The notes: generated by a model not told the origin, from the sequence alone. 8,026 nt of DNA from an uncultured Campylobacter sp. (GCF_937997595.1 NZ_CALKTS010000117.1:1-8026); one strand, 5' to 3'; positions 1 to 6,722 are shown, counted from the first letter of the stretch. A program made the numbers and translations.

Positions 1-594
1 ACAAAAAGTAGAATTTTAGATATTTTGCTTCTAAATCATTATGACATCAAATACGATATTTCGATGATGAGGCAGATTTCTAGGATCATCTATTTTAAAG
101 ATATTGACGCTAAAATTTTTATCGAGGTCATGCCTCAGACCCTGCGAAATAACGAGTTTCGCAATGAAATTTTAAAGCTCATCGATAATAATCTGATTGA
201 TCCGAAAAAGATCGTGTTTGAGTTTAACGAAAAGCTTATTTATTCGGAGATCAAGCGCTTTGATGAAATTTTGATTAAATTCCGCGAACTTGGATTTAGC
301 TTCGCGCTGTCGCAGTTCGGCGGCTCAAACGCGAGCTTTGAGTATTTAAAATTTCTAAATGTCGATTTTATTGTTTATGATATAGAATTTAATAAAAATT
401 TAGACGATGAAAAGATTAAAAATATTTTTATAGGCATCAACGAAGCCTGCGCAAAATCGGGCGTCAAAACCATAATGCGCTTTGTAGATAAGCAGGAATT
501 TCAAATGAAACTTTATAAAATGGGTATCGATTATATTCAGGGATTTTGCGTCGAAAAACCGAATGATATATCGAATTTAAGGAGATTACAGTGA
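1..594 (+). CDS. EAL-domain protein, C-terminal part, probably catalytically inactive (5' end outside window)
   Basis: The reading frame is open from base 1, so the gene starts upstream; the TTG at 25 is only the first possible start codon inside the window. The visible ~197 residues cover most of an EAL (cyclic-di-GMP phosphodiesterase) fold. Counting from the TTG, the landmarks are EFNE (66-69, family EITE), SQFGG (96-100, family DDFGtG), FIVYD (115-119, family iKiD), IMRFVDKQE (150-158, family iAEgVEt.e) and YIQGFCVEKP (170-179, family QGy.f.kP). EAL enzymes need the DD pair, the Lys of KiD and the Glu of AEgVE for metal binding and catalysis. Here these read SQ, V and R, so hydrolysis is unlikely. 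A role as a c-di-GMP sensor or protein-binding module is inference. Whether a GGDEF or sensor domain precedes it cannot be seen. The stop overlaps the queF start by 4 bases (GTGA), and the two are surely co-transcribed. Confidence 0.85.
   Translation, partial: TKSRILDILLLNHYDIKYDISMMRQISRIIYFKDIDAKIFIEVMPQTLRNNEFRNEILKLIDNNLIDPKKIVFEFNEKLIYSEIKRFDEILIKFRELGFSFALSQFGGSNASFEYLKFLNVDFIVYDIEFNKNLDDEKIKNIFIGINEACAKSGVKTIMRFVDKQEFQMKLYKMGIDYIQGFCVEKPNDISNLRRLQ
579..593 (+). promoter_or_regulatory. Ribosome binding site fixing the queF GTG start
   Basis: AAGGAG at 579-584 lies six bases ahead of GTG at 591, inside the last codons of the EAL gene. No ATG in this frame gives the conserved queF N-terminus, so the GTG start is well supported. 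Confidence 0.75.
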
Positions 595-971
595 GATATG
601 GTGAAGAGGAAATTGAGAAATTTGACATAGAAAAGATGGAAGTTTGGCCCAATAAACAGGAGCGTGACTATTTGATAAAAATAACCCTACCCGAGTTTTG
701 CTGCCGCTGCCCGCGTTCTGGCTATCCGGACTTTGCGACGATCTATCTGGAATATATCCCGTATAAGCTCGTAGTGGAGCTTAAGGCGATTAAAATTTAC
801 ATAAATTCATTCATGAACCGCTATATCAGCCACGAAGATAGCATAAATGAAATTTACGGCGCGCTGCAAAGCAAGCTAAAGCCTAAATTTATGAAAATAA
901 GAGGCGATTTTAATCCGCGCGGCAATGTCCACACGGTAATCGAAATAAACTCGGATCAAATTTACCGATGA
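591..971 (+). CDS. queF: NADPH-dependent 7-cyano-7-deazaguanine (preQ0) reductase QueF
   Basis: This cytoplasmic enzyme reduces the nitrile of preQ0 to the amine of preQ1 with two NADPH, the last step before the base is inserted into tRNA on the way to queuosine. At 126 residues it is the short, single-domain (YkvM-type) form with a tunnelling fold. Visible landmarks are the catalytic Cys40 and Asp47 in C-P-R-S-G-Y-P-D (40-47), the QueF signature E-L-K-A-I-K-I-Y (63-70) that binds NADPH, and NRYISHE (76-82), whose His-Glu contributes to substrate binding. The C-terminal DFNPRGNVHT is also typical. The protein closely resembles Campylobacter QueF as I recall it. Start is GTG at 591, overlapping the EAL stop; the stop overlaps the next start (ATGA at 968-971), so the gene sits inside a translationally coupled operon. 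No other queuosine genes are in the window. Confidence 0.96.
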   Translation: MRYGEEEIEKFDIEKMEVWPNKQERDYLIKITLPEFCCRCPRSGYPDFATIYLEYIPYKLVVELKAIKIYINSFMNRYISHEDSINEIYGALQSKLKPKFMKIRGDFNPRGNVHTVIEINSDQIYR

Positions 972-2203
972 TAAGCTCAAATTTAGTCGAACAAATTTTT
1001 AAATCCGCAAGCATTAGTCGCTGGAATGATTACCCAAAGATGGTGAGTTTAGTCGAGCTCGACAAGCAGGCGCATAAATTTATTATCGCTTATTTTATCG
1101 CTAGCTTTGAGCGCGACGTGGATATCAACTACGTCATCGAAGCGGGGATTTTCGAGTTTTTAGCGCGCATCGTTGTGACCGACATCCGTCCGGACGTCTT
1201 TCATCAGATACAAAAAACCAAGAAAAAAAAGATCAACGAATGGGTTTTAAGCGTCCTAGAAAGCGATCTTTTGCCTGTTCAAAACGGTGCGTTTTTCGAG
1301 CGATTTAAAAAATATCTAAATTCCAAAGATCATAAAAAAGAAGCCGTGATCTTAAAGGCGGCAAGCTACCTTTCTACGCGGTGGGAATTTAATATCGTAT
1401 ATCAAACGAGCCAGTTTTTAAACGATATCGAGGAGCTAAAATCCAAGGTCGAGGAGGAGCTCGAGGATTATTATGAGCTCATCGGCGTGCGAAAGATCGT
1501 GATGAATAAAAAACTTGCCCGCATAGTCGATCTTAGCGGCAGACTTCGTTTTCAAAAACGATGGGCTCAGACGCCGCGCATTCCTGAGACATCGGTGCTA
1601 GGACATATGCTGGTAGTCGCGATTTTAAGCTACTTTTTTTCGCTTGAAGTTGGTGCGTGCCGCTCGCGCACGGTGTATAATTTTTTCTGCGCGCTATTTC
1701 ACGATCTACCAGAAAGCCTCACTCGCGACATCATTAGCCCCGTAAAATACGGCGTCAAGGGCCTTAGCGACATCATCAGCGAATATGAGATGCGGCTAAT
1801 AGACGATAAAATTTTGCCTTTCGTGCCGGAGCATATGAGAGATGATTTCAGCTATATTTTAGGTATTCGCAAAGAGGGTGGTAAATTTATAAAAGACGAG
1901 TTTGAAAACCGCACCTTCGAGCTAGGCAAGGAGCCTAAATTTGCAGAGGGCAGCTTAAAGATGTTTAACGAAGATAAATTTCGTTCAATCGACGGCAAGG
2001 CACTTAAGTATTGCGACAAACTAGCGGCATTTTTTGAGGCTGGAATTTCGATCAGTTACGGCGTGAAAAGCAAGGAGCTGCTTAGCGGGTATAATTCGAT
2101 GTTAGAGTTTTTCAAAGCCAAGCCGAAAATCGAAGGCGTTGATTTTCAGAGTGTTTGCGAGGATTTCAAAGAGCATTTCGGGCTTAATAGGATCGATTTG
2201 TAA
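968..2203 (+). CDS. HD-domain protein, YfbR-like, with probable decayed N-terminal HD repeat
   Basis: The 411-residue protein has its recognisable domain at about 190-360: RW (198-199), His213 in LGHML, His245-Asp246 in LFHDLPESLTRDIISPVKYG, and Asp350 in YCDKLAAFFEA. This H...HD...D set binds the metal, and HDxxExxxxDxxxPVKY is the pattern of YfbR-type 5'-deoxynucleotidases, which dephosphorylate nucleoside 5'-monophosphates. YfbR itself is about 200 residues, half this length. The N-terminal half shows the same landmarks without metal ligands: RW (18-19), His36, FEFLARIVVTDIRPDV (62-77) where the active copy has FHDLPESLTRDIISPV, and LKAASYLSTRWE (129-140) matching LKYCDKLAAFFE. A charged helical stretch (about 150-190) joins the two. 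The start is ATG 968 inside the queF stop; the Shine-Dalgarno is poor, so coupling to queF translation is likely. The true substrate is unknown; nucleotide phosphohydrolase is the best guess. Confidence 0.85.
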   Translation: MISSNLVEQIFKSASISRWNDYPKMVSLVELDKQAHKFIIAYFIASFERDVDINYVIEAGIFEFLARIVVTDIRPDVFHQIQKTKKKKINEWVLSVLESDLLPVQNGAFFERFKKYLNSKDHKKEAVILKAASYLSTRWEFNIVYQTSQFLNDIEELKSKVEEELEDYYELIGVRKIVMNKKLARIVDLSGRLRFQKRWAQTPRIPETSVLGHMLVVAILSYFFSLEVGACRSRTVYNFFCALFHDLPESLTRDIISPVKYGVKGLSDIISEYEMRLIDDKILPFVPEHMRDDFSYILGIRKEGGKFIKDEFENRTFELGKEPKFAEGSLKMFNEDKFRSIDGKALKYCDKLAAFFEAGISISYGVKSKELLSGYNSMLEFFKAKPKIEGVDFQSVCEDFKEHFGLNRIDL

Positions 2204-2204
2204 A

Positions 2205-2310
2205 ACCCCTTCCCAGATGGCTGCGGCACATGCGAGATCTAAGTGCTCTGCTGTATTCCTACCCTGAAGCGGTGCCTAAAAAAAGCATTGCACAGGTCTA
2301 AGAAAGGGCA
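2205..2310 (-). ncRNA. ffs: Signal recognition particle RNA (small bacterial SRP / 4.5S RNA)
   Basis: Read on the minus strand, this gap folds as the small SRP RNA that binds Ffh for cotranslational targeting to the membrane. The hallmark apical hairpin is complete: UCAGG (2267-2263), a 3-bp stem GUA (2262-2260), GGAA tetraloop (2259-2256), UAC (2255-2253), then AGCAG (2252-2248). This gives the symmetric CAGG/AGCAG internal loop recognised by the Ffh M domain. GCU and AGC close it on the outside. The ends pair through 13 consecutive positions, 2309-2297 with 2217-2205, including G-U pairs. The segment GCAUGUGCCG resembles GCGUGUGCCG of E. coli 4.5S RNA. About 105 nt is normal for this class. 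A TATAAT lies just upstream. The 3' end runs into four U residues that coincide with the stop codon of the convergent HD gene. Exact ends are inferred. Confidence 0.93.
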
Positions 2311-2316
2311 AACGGG

Positions 2317-2322
2317 ATTATA
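2317..2322 (-). promoter_or_regulatory. -10 box of the SRP RNA promoter
   Basis: A perfect TATAAT on the minus strand lies 6-7 bases before the predicted 5' end of the SRP RNA (about 2310). No clear -35 is visible, which is usual for Campylobacter sigma-70 promoters. The box lies about 30 bases ahead of the divergent 139-residue gene. Confidence 0.75.
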
Positions 2323-2351
2323 TGGAAATGTTTCTTAAAGTAAGGTTATAA

Positions 2352-2771
2352 ATGAATTTCAAAAATCATCTTCTATCCGTATTTCGCGAGGTCTTTATCC
2401 CTCATCATCGCTCTATCGAGTTTAGAGCCAAAATTTTTGCCGCGATGCTGCTTGCCAAAAAGAAGCAGACCGACGAGGATTACGACGTGATCAAAGATAT
2501 AGCGGGCGAAATTTACGTAGGCGACGAGCAGCGCATCGGCGTGCTTGTTTCCATCGTAAAAGAGTATATCTTAAAGGCGAAAACCTATAAAAGTTTAAAT
2601 TTAGACTCGCTTCTAAAAGAGATCGACAGAGATATCAAAAACAACAAAAAATATATCAAAAAGATTGATTTTTCACATCTGCGTCGTTTGATCGGAGATG
2701 ATGACGAGGATGCGCTGATCCAACAGCGCGTTTATGAGTTTTTTGTCTGCGAAGTCAAAGAGTACTCGTAA
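2352..2771 (+). CDS. Hypothetical protein, 139 residues, mostly helical
   Basis: I do not recognise a named family. The start at ATG 2352 is supported by TAAGG (2341-2345) six bases upstream. There is no signal peptide or membrane segment, so it should be cytoplasmic. The sequence is charged and predicted largely helical: an amphipathic N-terminus (NHLLSVFREVFIPHHRS), a segment RAKIFAAMLLAKKKQTDEDY (25-44) followed by acid-spaced helices, a lysine-rich stretch (about 90-105), and an acidic GDDDEDA turn (115-121). The pattern of a hydrophobic helix followed by acidic residues and two more helices is loosely reminiscent of TerB-like domains, but this is only an impression. It lies between the divergent SRP RNA gene and typA on the same strand as typA, 64 bases ahead of it; typA has its own promoter in that gap. 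Confidence 0.75.
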   Translation: MNFKNHLLSVFREVFIPHHRSIEFRAKIFAAMLLAKKKQTDEDYDVIKDIAGEIYVGDEQRIGVLVSIVKEYILKAKTYKSLNLDSLLKEIDRDIKNNKKYIKKIDFSHLRRLIGDDDEDALIQQRVYEFFVCEVKEYS

Positions 2772-2796
2772 ATTTTTATCTTAAGAATTTTTTTAG

Positions 2797-2802
2797 TATA
2801 AT
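2797..2802 (+). promoter_or_regulatory. -10 box of the typA promoter
   Basis: TATAAT preceded by a run of seven T (about 2788-2794) is typical of Campylobacter promoters. A start near 2809 would give a leader of about 27 bases before typA. Confidence 0.75.
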
Positions 2803-2825
2803 CGTCAGCCTTTAAAATAGCAAAC

Positions 2826-2838
2826 GGAGAAAAATTTG
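2826..2838 (+). promoter_or_regulatory. Ribosome binding site fixing the typA TTG start
   Basis: GGAGA at 2826-2830 lies five bases before TTG at 2836. The residues that follow (MENIRNIAVIAHVDHGKTT) are the conserved TypA N-terminus, so the TTG start is preferred over any internal ATG. Confidence 0.8.
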
Positions 2839-4638
2839 GAAAATATCAGAAATATTGCGGTTATCGCGCACGTTGATCACGGAAAGACCACTATCGTAGA
2901 CGAGCTTTTAAAACAATCCGGCACCTTTGGTAATCACCAAGAAGTCGGTGAGCGCGTGATGGACAGCAACGACATAGAGCGCGAGCGCGGCATTACGATA
3001 CTATCCAAAAACACCGCCATCCACTACGGCGGCGTTAAAATTAACATTATCGACACTCCGGGCCACGCCGATTTCGGCGGCGAGGTCGAGCGCGTGCTAA
3101 AGATGGTCGACGGCGTGCTTTTGCTCGTCGACGCGCAAGAAGGCGTTATGCCGCAGACGAAATTTGTCGTGAAAAAGGCACTATCTTTAGGGCTCAGACC
3201 TATTGTAGTCGTAAACAAAATCGACAAGCCCGCAGCCGATCCAGACCGCGTGGTAAATGAAATTTTCGATCTTTTCGTAGCGCTTGACGCAAACGACGAG
3301 CAGCTTGAGTTTCCCGTCATCTATGCCGCGGCCAAAAACGGCTACGCAAAATACGATCTAAGCGATGAGAGCGCCGATATGAAGCCGCTTTTTGAGACTA
3401 TTATCTCTCACGTTCCAACTCCGAGCGGTAGCGATGAAAATCCGCTGCAGCTGCAGGTTTTTACGCTCGATTACGACAACTACGTCGGCAAGATCGGTAT
3501 CGCTAGGATTTTCAACGGCACGATAAACAAAAACCAAAGCGTTATGTTAGCTAAAGCCGACGGCACGCACATTAACGGCAGAATTTCAAAGCTCATCGGC
3601 TTTAATGGGCTTGAACGCACCGACATCGATGCGGCGGGCACGGGCGACATCGTGGCGATTGCTGGTTTTGACGCGCTTGACGTAGGTGATAGCATCGTCG
3701 ATCCCAATAATCCGATCCCGCTTGATGCGCTGCATATCGAAGAGCCCACCCTTAGCGTAATTTTCAGCGTAAATGACGGACCGCTAGCGGGCACGGAGGG
3801 TAAATTCGTAACCTCAAACAAGATCGACGAGCGCTTGGAAGCGGAGATGAAAACCAACATCGCGATGCGTTATGAAAACGTGGGCGAGGGAAAATTTAAA
3901 GTAAGCGGTCGCGGCGAGCTGCAGATCACGATTTTAGCCGAGAATATGCGCCGCGAGGGCTTTGAGTTTTGCCTTGGGCGCCCGGAAGTTATCATCAAAG
4001 AGATCGACGGCATCAAATGTGAGCCTTTCGAGCACCTAGTTATCGACGCGCCTGATGATTGCACCGGCACCGTCATCGAAAAGCTAGGCCGCAAAAAGGC
4101 CGAGATGAAGGTGATGAACCCTACCGGCGACGGGCAGACGCGTATGGAGTTTGAGATCCCGGCGCGCGGTCTTATCGGCTTTCGCTCGCAGTTTTTGACC
4201 GATACTCGCGGCGAAGGCGTAATGAACCATAGTTTTTTGGAATTCCGCCCTTTCATCGGCGCGGTCGAGAAGCGACAAAACGGCGCGCTCGTGAGTATGG
4301 AAAACGGAGTAGCGTTAGGATACAGCCTGTGGAACCTGCAAGATCGCGGCGTGCTTTTTATCGCTCCGCAGGCGAAGGTCTATCTGGGCATGATCATCGG
4401 CGAACACAGCCGCCCGAACGATCTGGACGTCAATCCGATCAAGGGTAAAAATTTAACCAACGTCCGCGCCAGCGGTAGCGATGATGCGATCAAACTCGTG
4501 CCGCCGCGAGCATTAAATTTAGAGCGCGCTTTGGAGTGGATCGAAGAGGACGAGCTTGTGGAGGTTACGCCAGTAAATATCCGCGTGCGTAAGCGATACC
4601 TGGATCCTACGACGCGCAGACGAATGGCTAAAAAATAG
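2836..4638 (+). CDS. typA: Ribosome-associated translational GTPase TypA/BipA
   Basis: This GTPase binds the 70S ribosome at the site used by EF-G and LepA. It is linked to ribosome assembly and to growth under stress and cold. At 600 residues it is full length. The GTPase domain (about 1-195) has G1 AHVDHGKTT (11-19), switch/G2 RGITI (51-55), G3 DTPGHADF (73-80) and G4 NKID (127-130) followed by KPAADPDRV. The translation-factor beta-barrel follows (about 205-290), then EF-G-like domains III and V (about 300-475) and the TypA-specific C-terminal domain ending in a basic tail (RKRYLDPTTRRRMAKK), which contacts the ribosome in known homologues. All landmarks are intact. The start is a TTG with a good ribosome binding site. 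It has its own promoter and a terminator just after the stop, so it is probably a single-gene transcript, perhaps with read-through from the preceding hypothetical gene. Confidence 0.98.
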   Translation: MENIRNIAVIAHVDHGKTTIVDELLKQSGTFGNHQEVGERVMDSNDIERERGITILSKNTAIHYGGVKINIIDTPGHADFGGEVERVLKMVDGVLLLVDAQEGVMPQTKFVVKKALSLGLRPIVVVNKIDKPAADPDRVVNEIFDLFVALDANDEQLEFPVIYAAAKNGYAKYDLSDESADMKPLFETIISHVPTPSGSDENPLQLQVFTLDYDNYVGKIGIARIFNGTINKNQSVMLAKADGTHINGRISKLIGFNGLERTDIDAAGTGDIVAIAGFDALDVGDSIVDPNNPIPLDALHIEEPTLSVIFSVNDGPLAGTEGKFVTSNKIDERLEAEMKTNIAMRYENVGEGKFKVSGRGELQITILAENMRREGFEFCLGRPEVIIKEIDGIKCEPFEHLVIDAPDDCTGTVIEKLGRKKAEMKVMNPTGDGQTRMEFEIPARGLIGFRSQFLTDTRGEGVMNHSFLEFRPFIGAVEKRQNGALVSMENGVALGYSLWNLQDRGVLFIAPQAKVYLGMIIGEHSRPNDLDVNPIKGKNLTNVRASGSDDAIKLVPPRALNLERALEWIEEDELVEVTPVNIRVRKRYLDPTTRRRMAKK

Positions 4639-4664
4639 AATTTTTGGATGAAATTTTAAAATTC

Positions 4665-4702
4665 GGCGTGAAATTTAGCTTTTAAATTCCACGCCTTTTT
4701 TT
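4665..4702 (+). terminator. Rho-independent terminator after typA
   Basis: GGCGTG (4665-4670) pairs with CACGCC (4690-4695). After one mismatch a further six A-T pairs (AATTTA with TAAATT) close a five-base loop. The stem is followed by seven T (4696-4702). Confidence 0.88.
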
Positions 4703-4751
4703 ATAGGCAAATTTTAAAATTTACGCTTCTGAAATTTTACTAGGAGAGGCA

Positions 4752-5339
4752 ATGAATCTTGTTTTATTCGACTTTGACGGCACGATCACGCGCGATGATT
4801 CGCTGCTCGAGTTCGTCGCCTACGTAGTCGGATTTAAGAAATTTTTTCGCGGGATTTTGGTGCTATCGCCCATTTTAGCGGCGTATAAGCTAGGCCTTGC
4901 GAGCAATAATTTTACGCGCAGAAAACTCTTGGGCTACTTTTTTGCGGGCATGAGTGCCGATAAATTCGATAAAATTTGCAAAAAATACTCCACCACTCAC
5001 ATCGAAGATATCCTAAAACAAAGCGCGATGGACAAGATCGCAAGCTACAAAGCCGCGGGCGATAAAATCGTCATCGTCACCGCCTCGCTAGAAGACTGGC
5101 TGCGTCCGTGGTGCGACGCGCAGGGTTTGGAGCTTTTAGGCACTAAAATACGGCGCAAAGGCGGCATCATCACGGGTGAGATCGAGGGGCAGAACTGCTA
5201 CGGCGCGCAAAAGGTCGCTCGCGTGCGCGCGGCATACGACGTGCAGGCTTTCGATCGCGTTATCGCTTACGGCGATAGCAGGGGCGATCGCGAGATGTTA
5301 GAATTCGCCGACGAGGCGCACTACAAGGCGTTTGAGTAA
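4752..5339 (+). CDS. HAD superfamily IB phosphatase (SerB-like hydrolase)
   Basis: A 195-residue cytoplasmic phosphatase of the haloacid dehalogenase superfamily, subfamily IB, with a helical cap inserted after motif I. All four catalytic motifs are present: DFDGT (7-11; nucleophile Asp7, acid/base Asp9), T110 in VIVTAS, Lys154 in GAQKVAR, and GDSRGDREML (174-183; Mg-binding Asp175 and Asp179). The DDSLLEF segment and the cap resemble the uncharacterised IB branch related to phosphoserine phosphatase (TIGR01490-type) more than SerB itself, so the substrate, a phosphomonoester, is unassigned. A hydrophobic stretch at about 33-50 may lie against the cap or a membrane. AGGAG at 4742-4746, five bases before ATG 4752, supports the start. 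The gene lies beyond the typA terminator; no clear -10 box was found for it in the short gap. Confidence 0.9.
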   Translation: MNLVLFDFDGTITRDDSLLEFVAYVVGFKKFFRGILVLSPILAAYKLGLASNNFTRRKLLGYFFAGMSADKFDKICKKYSTTHIEDILKQSAMDKIASYKAAGDKIVIVTASLEDWLRPWCDAQGLELLGTKIRRKGGIITGEIEGQNCYGAQKVARVRAAYDVQAFDRVIAYGDSRGDREMLEFADEAHYKAFE

Positions 5340-5467
5340 AATTTAACGGCTGAAAGCTGAATAATAGCATCTGCGGCGACTACGCTTTTGCTGAGAGCTA
5401 GATTTCTCCTCACGTAGAATTTTATCCTTTTAAATTTATCGCGCTTATCTGGGGGATTTTATATCAC

Positions 5468-5492
5468 ACGATAAATTTTTATATTTTATCGT
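5468..5492. repeat. Perfect 8-bp inverted repeat (hairpin)
   Basis: ACGATAAA (5468-5475) pairs with TTTATCGT (5485-5492) around a nine-base loop. It lies about 130 bases after the phosphatase stop and has no T tract beyond the stem, so a terminator role is doubtful. Confidence 0.6.
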
Positions 5493-5580
5493 AGCGCAAA
5501 AGCCCTGAATTACGAAATTTTGTTGCAGAATGGGATTTTAAAATTCTTGTTGCAGATAAAATTCTGAAATTCCGTCGTGC

Positions 5581-5600
5581 ATAAAATTTTAAAATTTTAT
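5581..5600. repeat. Perfect 20-bp palindrome of A/T only
   Basis: ATAAAATTTT (5581-5590) is followed directly by its exact reverse complement AAAATTTTAT (5591-5600). Related near-palindromes lie at 5533-5545 and 5655-5671. No function is known to me; a cruciform or protein site is possible, as is chance in A+T-rich DNA. Confidence 0.7.
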
Positions 5601-5739
5601 CGTAGCATGGAATTTTGCTCCGAATGGAATAGATGTTTTTAAACCGAGCGTAAGATAAAATTTAAAATTTTACGGAATTTATTGGTTACTAAAATTTCAA
5701 AATTTGCAGGTTTCAGAATATCTACTCGCCGCATACGAA

Positions 5740-5767
5740 GCGGAATTTTAAAATTTCAAAATTCCGC
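5740..5767 (-). terminator. Hairpin after the first binding-protein gene, possible terminator
   Basis: GCGGAATTTT (5740-5749) pairs perfectly with AAAATTCCGC (5758-5767) around an eight-base loop. On the minus strand it begins 18 bases past the stop of the 270-residue binding protein. There is no proper T run after the stem in either direction, so termination is inferred from position and stem strength only. Confidence 0.5.
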
Positions 5768-5785
5768 GCCTTAGAATTCTAAGCT

Positions 5786-6598
5786 CTAAAGCATGTTGTA
5801 AATTCCGTCTAGCAGGAAGTATTTTCTATCCGCCGTACCGCGGTAAAATGGCTCGAAAGTGTCCTCATAAGCCTTTTTGAAAAAGCCCTCTTTGCTTAGC
5901 TTGATTAGATCGGCATTGATGAAATCAAGCAGGCTTTGATTGCCTTTTTGCACGCCGACGCCTAAGAATTCCGCCGCGCCTAGGTTTTTAAACGGCACTT
6001 CGAGCGTATCGTCCACGACAGCATAGGCTAGGACGATGATGTTGTCATTGGCATAACCGTCGGCTCTGCCGTCCTTCATCATCGCATAGCACTCGGAGGT
6101 ATTTTTGCAGTAAACTAAATTGCTAAATTTCTCTTTGCGCAAATAGCGCTCGGTCATTGAGCCGTTGGGATTTTTTTCGATTGAAATTCTCATATCGCGA
6201 ACTTGCGCAAAGTCCTTCACTTGATCCTCTTTACGCGTTACAATGCCAAAATTTACCGATAGATACGGAAGCGAGAAATCCACCTGCTTCTTGCGCTCTT
6301 GCGTAATCATAAAGGTGCCGATAACCATATCGACCTTGTTATTTTTCAAAAACGGGATTCTATCGCCCGCGGTTACGGCTACGAACTGCACTTCGCCCTT
6401 TTTATCGCCGAAAATATCTTTGGCGATTGAGCTAGCAAGCTCGATTTCAAAGCCCTCAAACTTGCCGTTATTAGACTCGCTTAGCGGCGGACGACCTTCG
6501 CGCACGCCTACTCTGATAACCCCTGCCTGCCTGATTTCATCTAGTGTATTTGCAAAAATGCTAGCGCAAAATAAGGCTAAAATAAAAAGTAATCTCAT
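5786..6598 (-). CDS. Periplasmic amino-acid-type solute-binding protein (CjaA/PEB1-like), paralogue 1
   Basis: A family 3 extracellular solute-binding protein, 270 residues, which would capture a polar amino acid or similar ligand and hand it to an ABC importer. The signal peptide MRLLFILALFCASIFA ends in a good signal peptidase I site before NTL; Cys11 is not in a lipobox. Family landmarks are VIRVGVREGRPPLSE (27-41), GKFEGFEIELA (45-55), GTFMITQERKKQVDFSLPY (94-112) with carboxylate-binding Thr99 and Arg102, and ADGYANDN (179-186) with amino-binding Asp185. The usual GTT ligand loop is replaced by a three-residue-longer NPNGSM (143-148). Cys164 and Cys170 could form a disulfide. It resembles the Campylobacter cysteine-binding protein CjaA more than PEB1. 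No permease or ATPase gene is adjacent. Start: AGGGGG (6606-6611) seven bases ahead of ATG; it has its own promoter. A close paralogue lies just upstream. Confidence 0.92.
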   Translation of the reverse strand: MRLLFILALFCASIFANTLDEIRQAGVIRVGVREGRPPLSESNNGKFEGFEIELASSIAKDIFGDKKGEVQFVAVTAGDRIPFLKNNKVDMVIGTFMITQERKKQVDFSLPYLSVNFGIVTRKEDQVKDFAQVRDMRISIEKNPNGSMTERYLRKEKFSNLVYCKNTSECYAMMKDGRADGYANDNIIVLAYAVVDDTLEVPFKNLGAAEFLGVGVQKGNQSLLDFINADLIKLSKEGFFKKAYEDTFEPFYRGTADRKYFLLDGIYNML

Positions 6599-6630
6599 AA
6601 AAAGCCCCCTACTTTTTAGTTTTGAAATAA

Positions 6631-6639
6631 TTATAGCAC
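6631..6639 (-). promoter_or_regulatory. Extended -10 promoter of binding-protein paralogue 1
   Basis: TGCTATAAT on the minus strand (6639 down to 6631) is a perfect -10 box with a TG extension. Transcription from about 6624 would leave a leader of about 26 bases with the ribosome binding site in it. Confidence 0.75.
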
Positions 6640-6722
6640 TATATATTTTAGAGAAAATAAATTCAAGCGGTTTAAAATTTAATCACCGCGCGTATGCAAG
6701 TTTGAAATTTAGGGGCGAATCG

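Larger units (their letters stand above)
5340..5785. other. A+T-rich 446-base spacer with many palindromes, no gene seen
   Basis: This gap separates the + strand phosphatase from the - strand binding-protein genes, so it is where two transcripts converge. I found no credible coding frame, tRNA or conserved RNA. It holds several short inverted repeats (listed separately) and two direct repeats: TTGTTGCAGA at 5520-5529 and 5547-5556, and TTTTATCGTAGC at 5484-5495 and 5595-5606. The word TTTTAAAATT occurs repeatedly. It may simply be drifted spacer containing terminators for both flanking genes. Confidence 0.7.

Noticed and set aside
25..27. TTG as the true start of the EAL protein
   Set aside because: The frame is open to base 1, there is no ribosome binding site, and the EAL fold would lack its N-terminal part; the gene begins outside the window.
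464..652. 62-codon minus-strand frame across the EAL/queF junction
   Set aside because: Antisense to two supported genes with no recognisable content.
2204..2351. Riboswitch or small peptide gene on the + strand in this gap
   Set aside because: The secondary structure is fully explained by the SRP RNA on the minus strand, and no + strand frame with a ribosome binding site is present.
3024..4278. Several open frames on the minus strand opposite typA
   Set aside because: They lie wholly inside a full-length, motif-complete typA, and their serine/proline-rich translations match no family; they are antisense shadows.
5340..5785. CRISPR array or mobile-element remnant in the repeat-rich spacer
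   Set aside because: The repeats are short (10-12 bases), irregularly spaced and only two copies each, with no transposase remnant or terminal repeats seen.
6549..6598. Lipoprotein signal in the two binding proteins (Cys11)
   Set aside because: The residues before the Cys (A-L-F and I-L-L) do not make a lipobox, and a good A-N signal peptidase I site follows.
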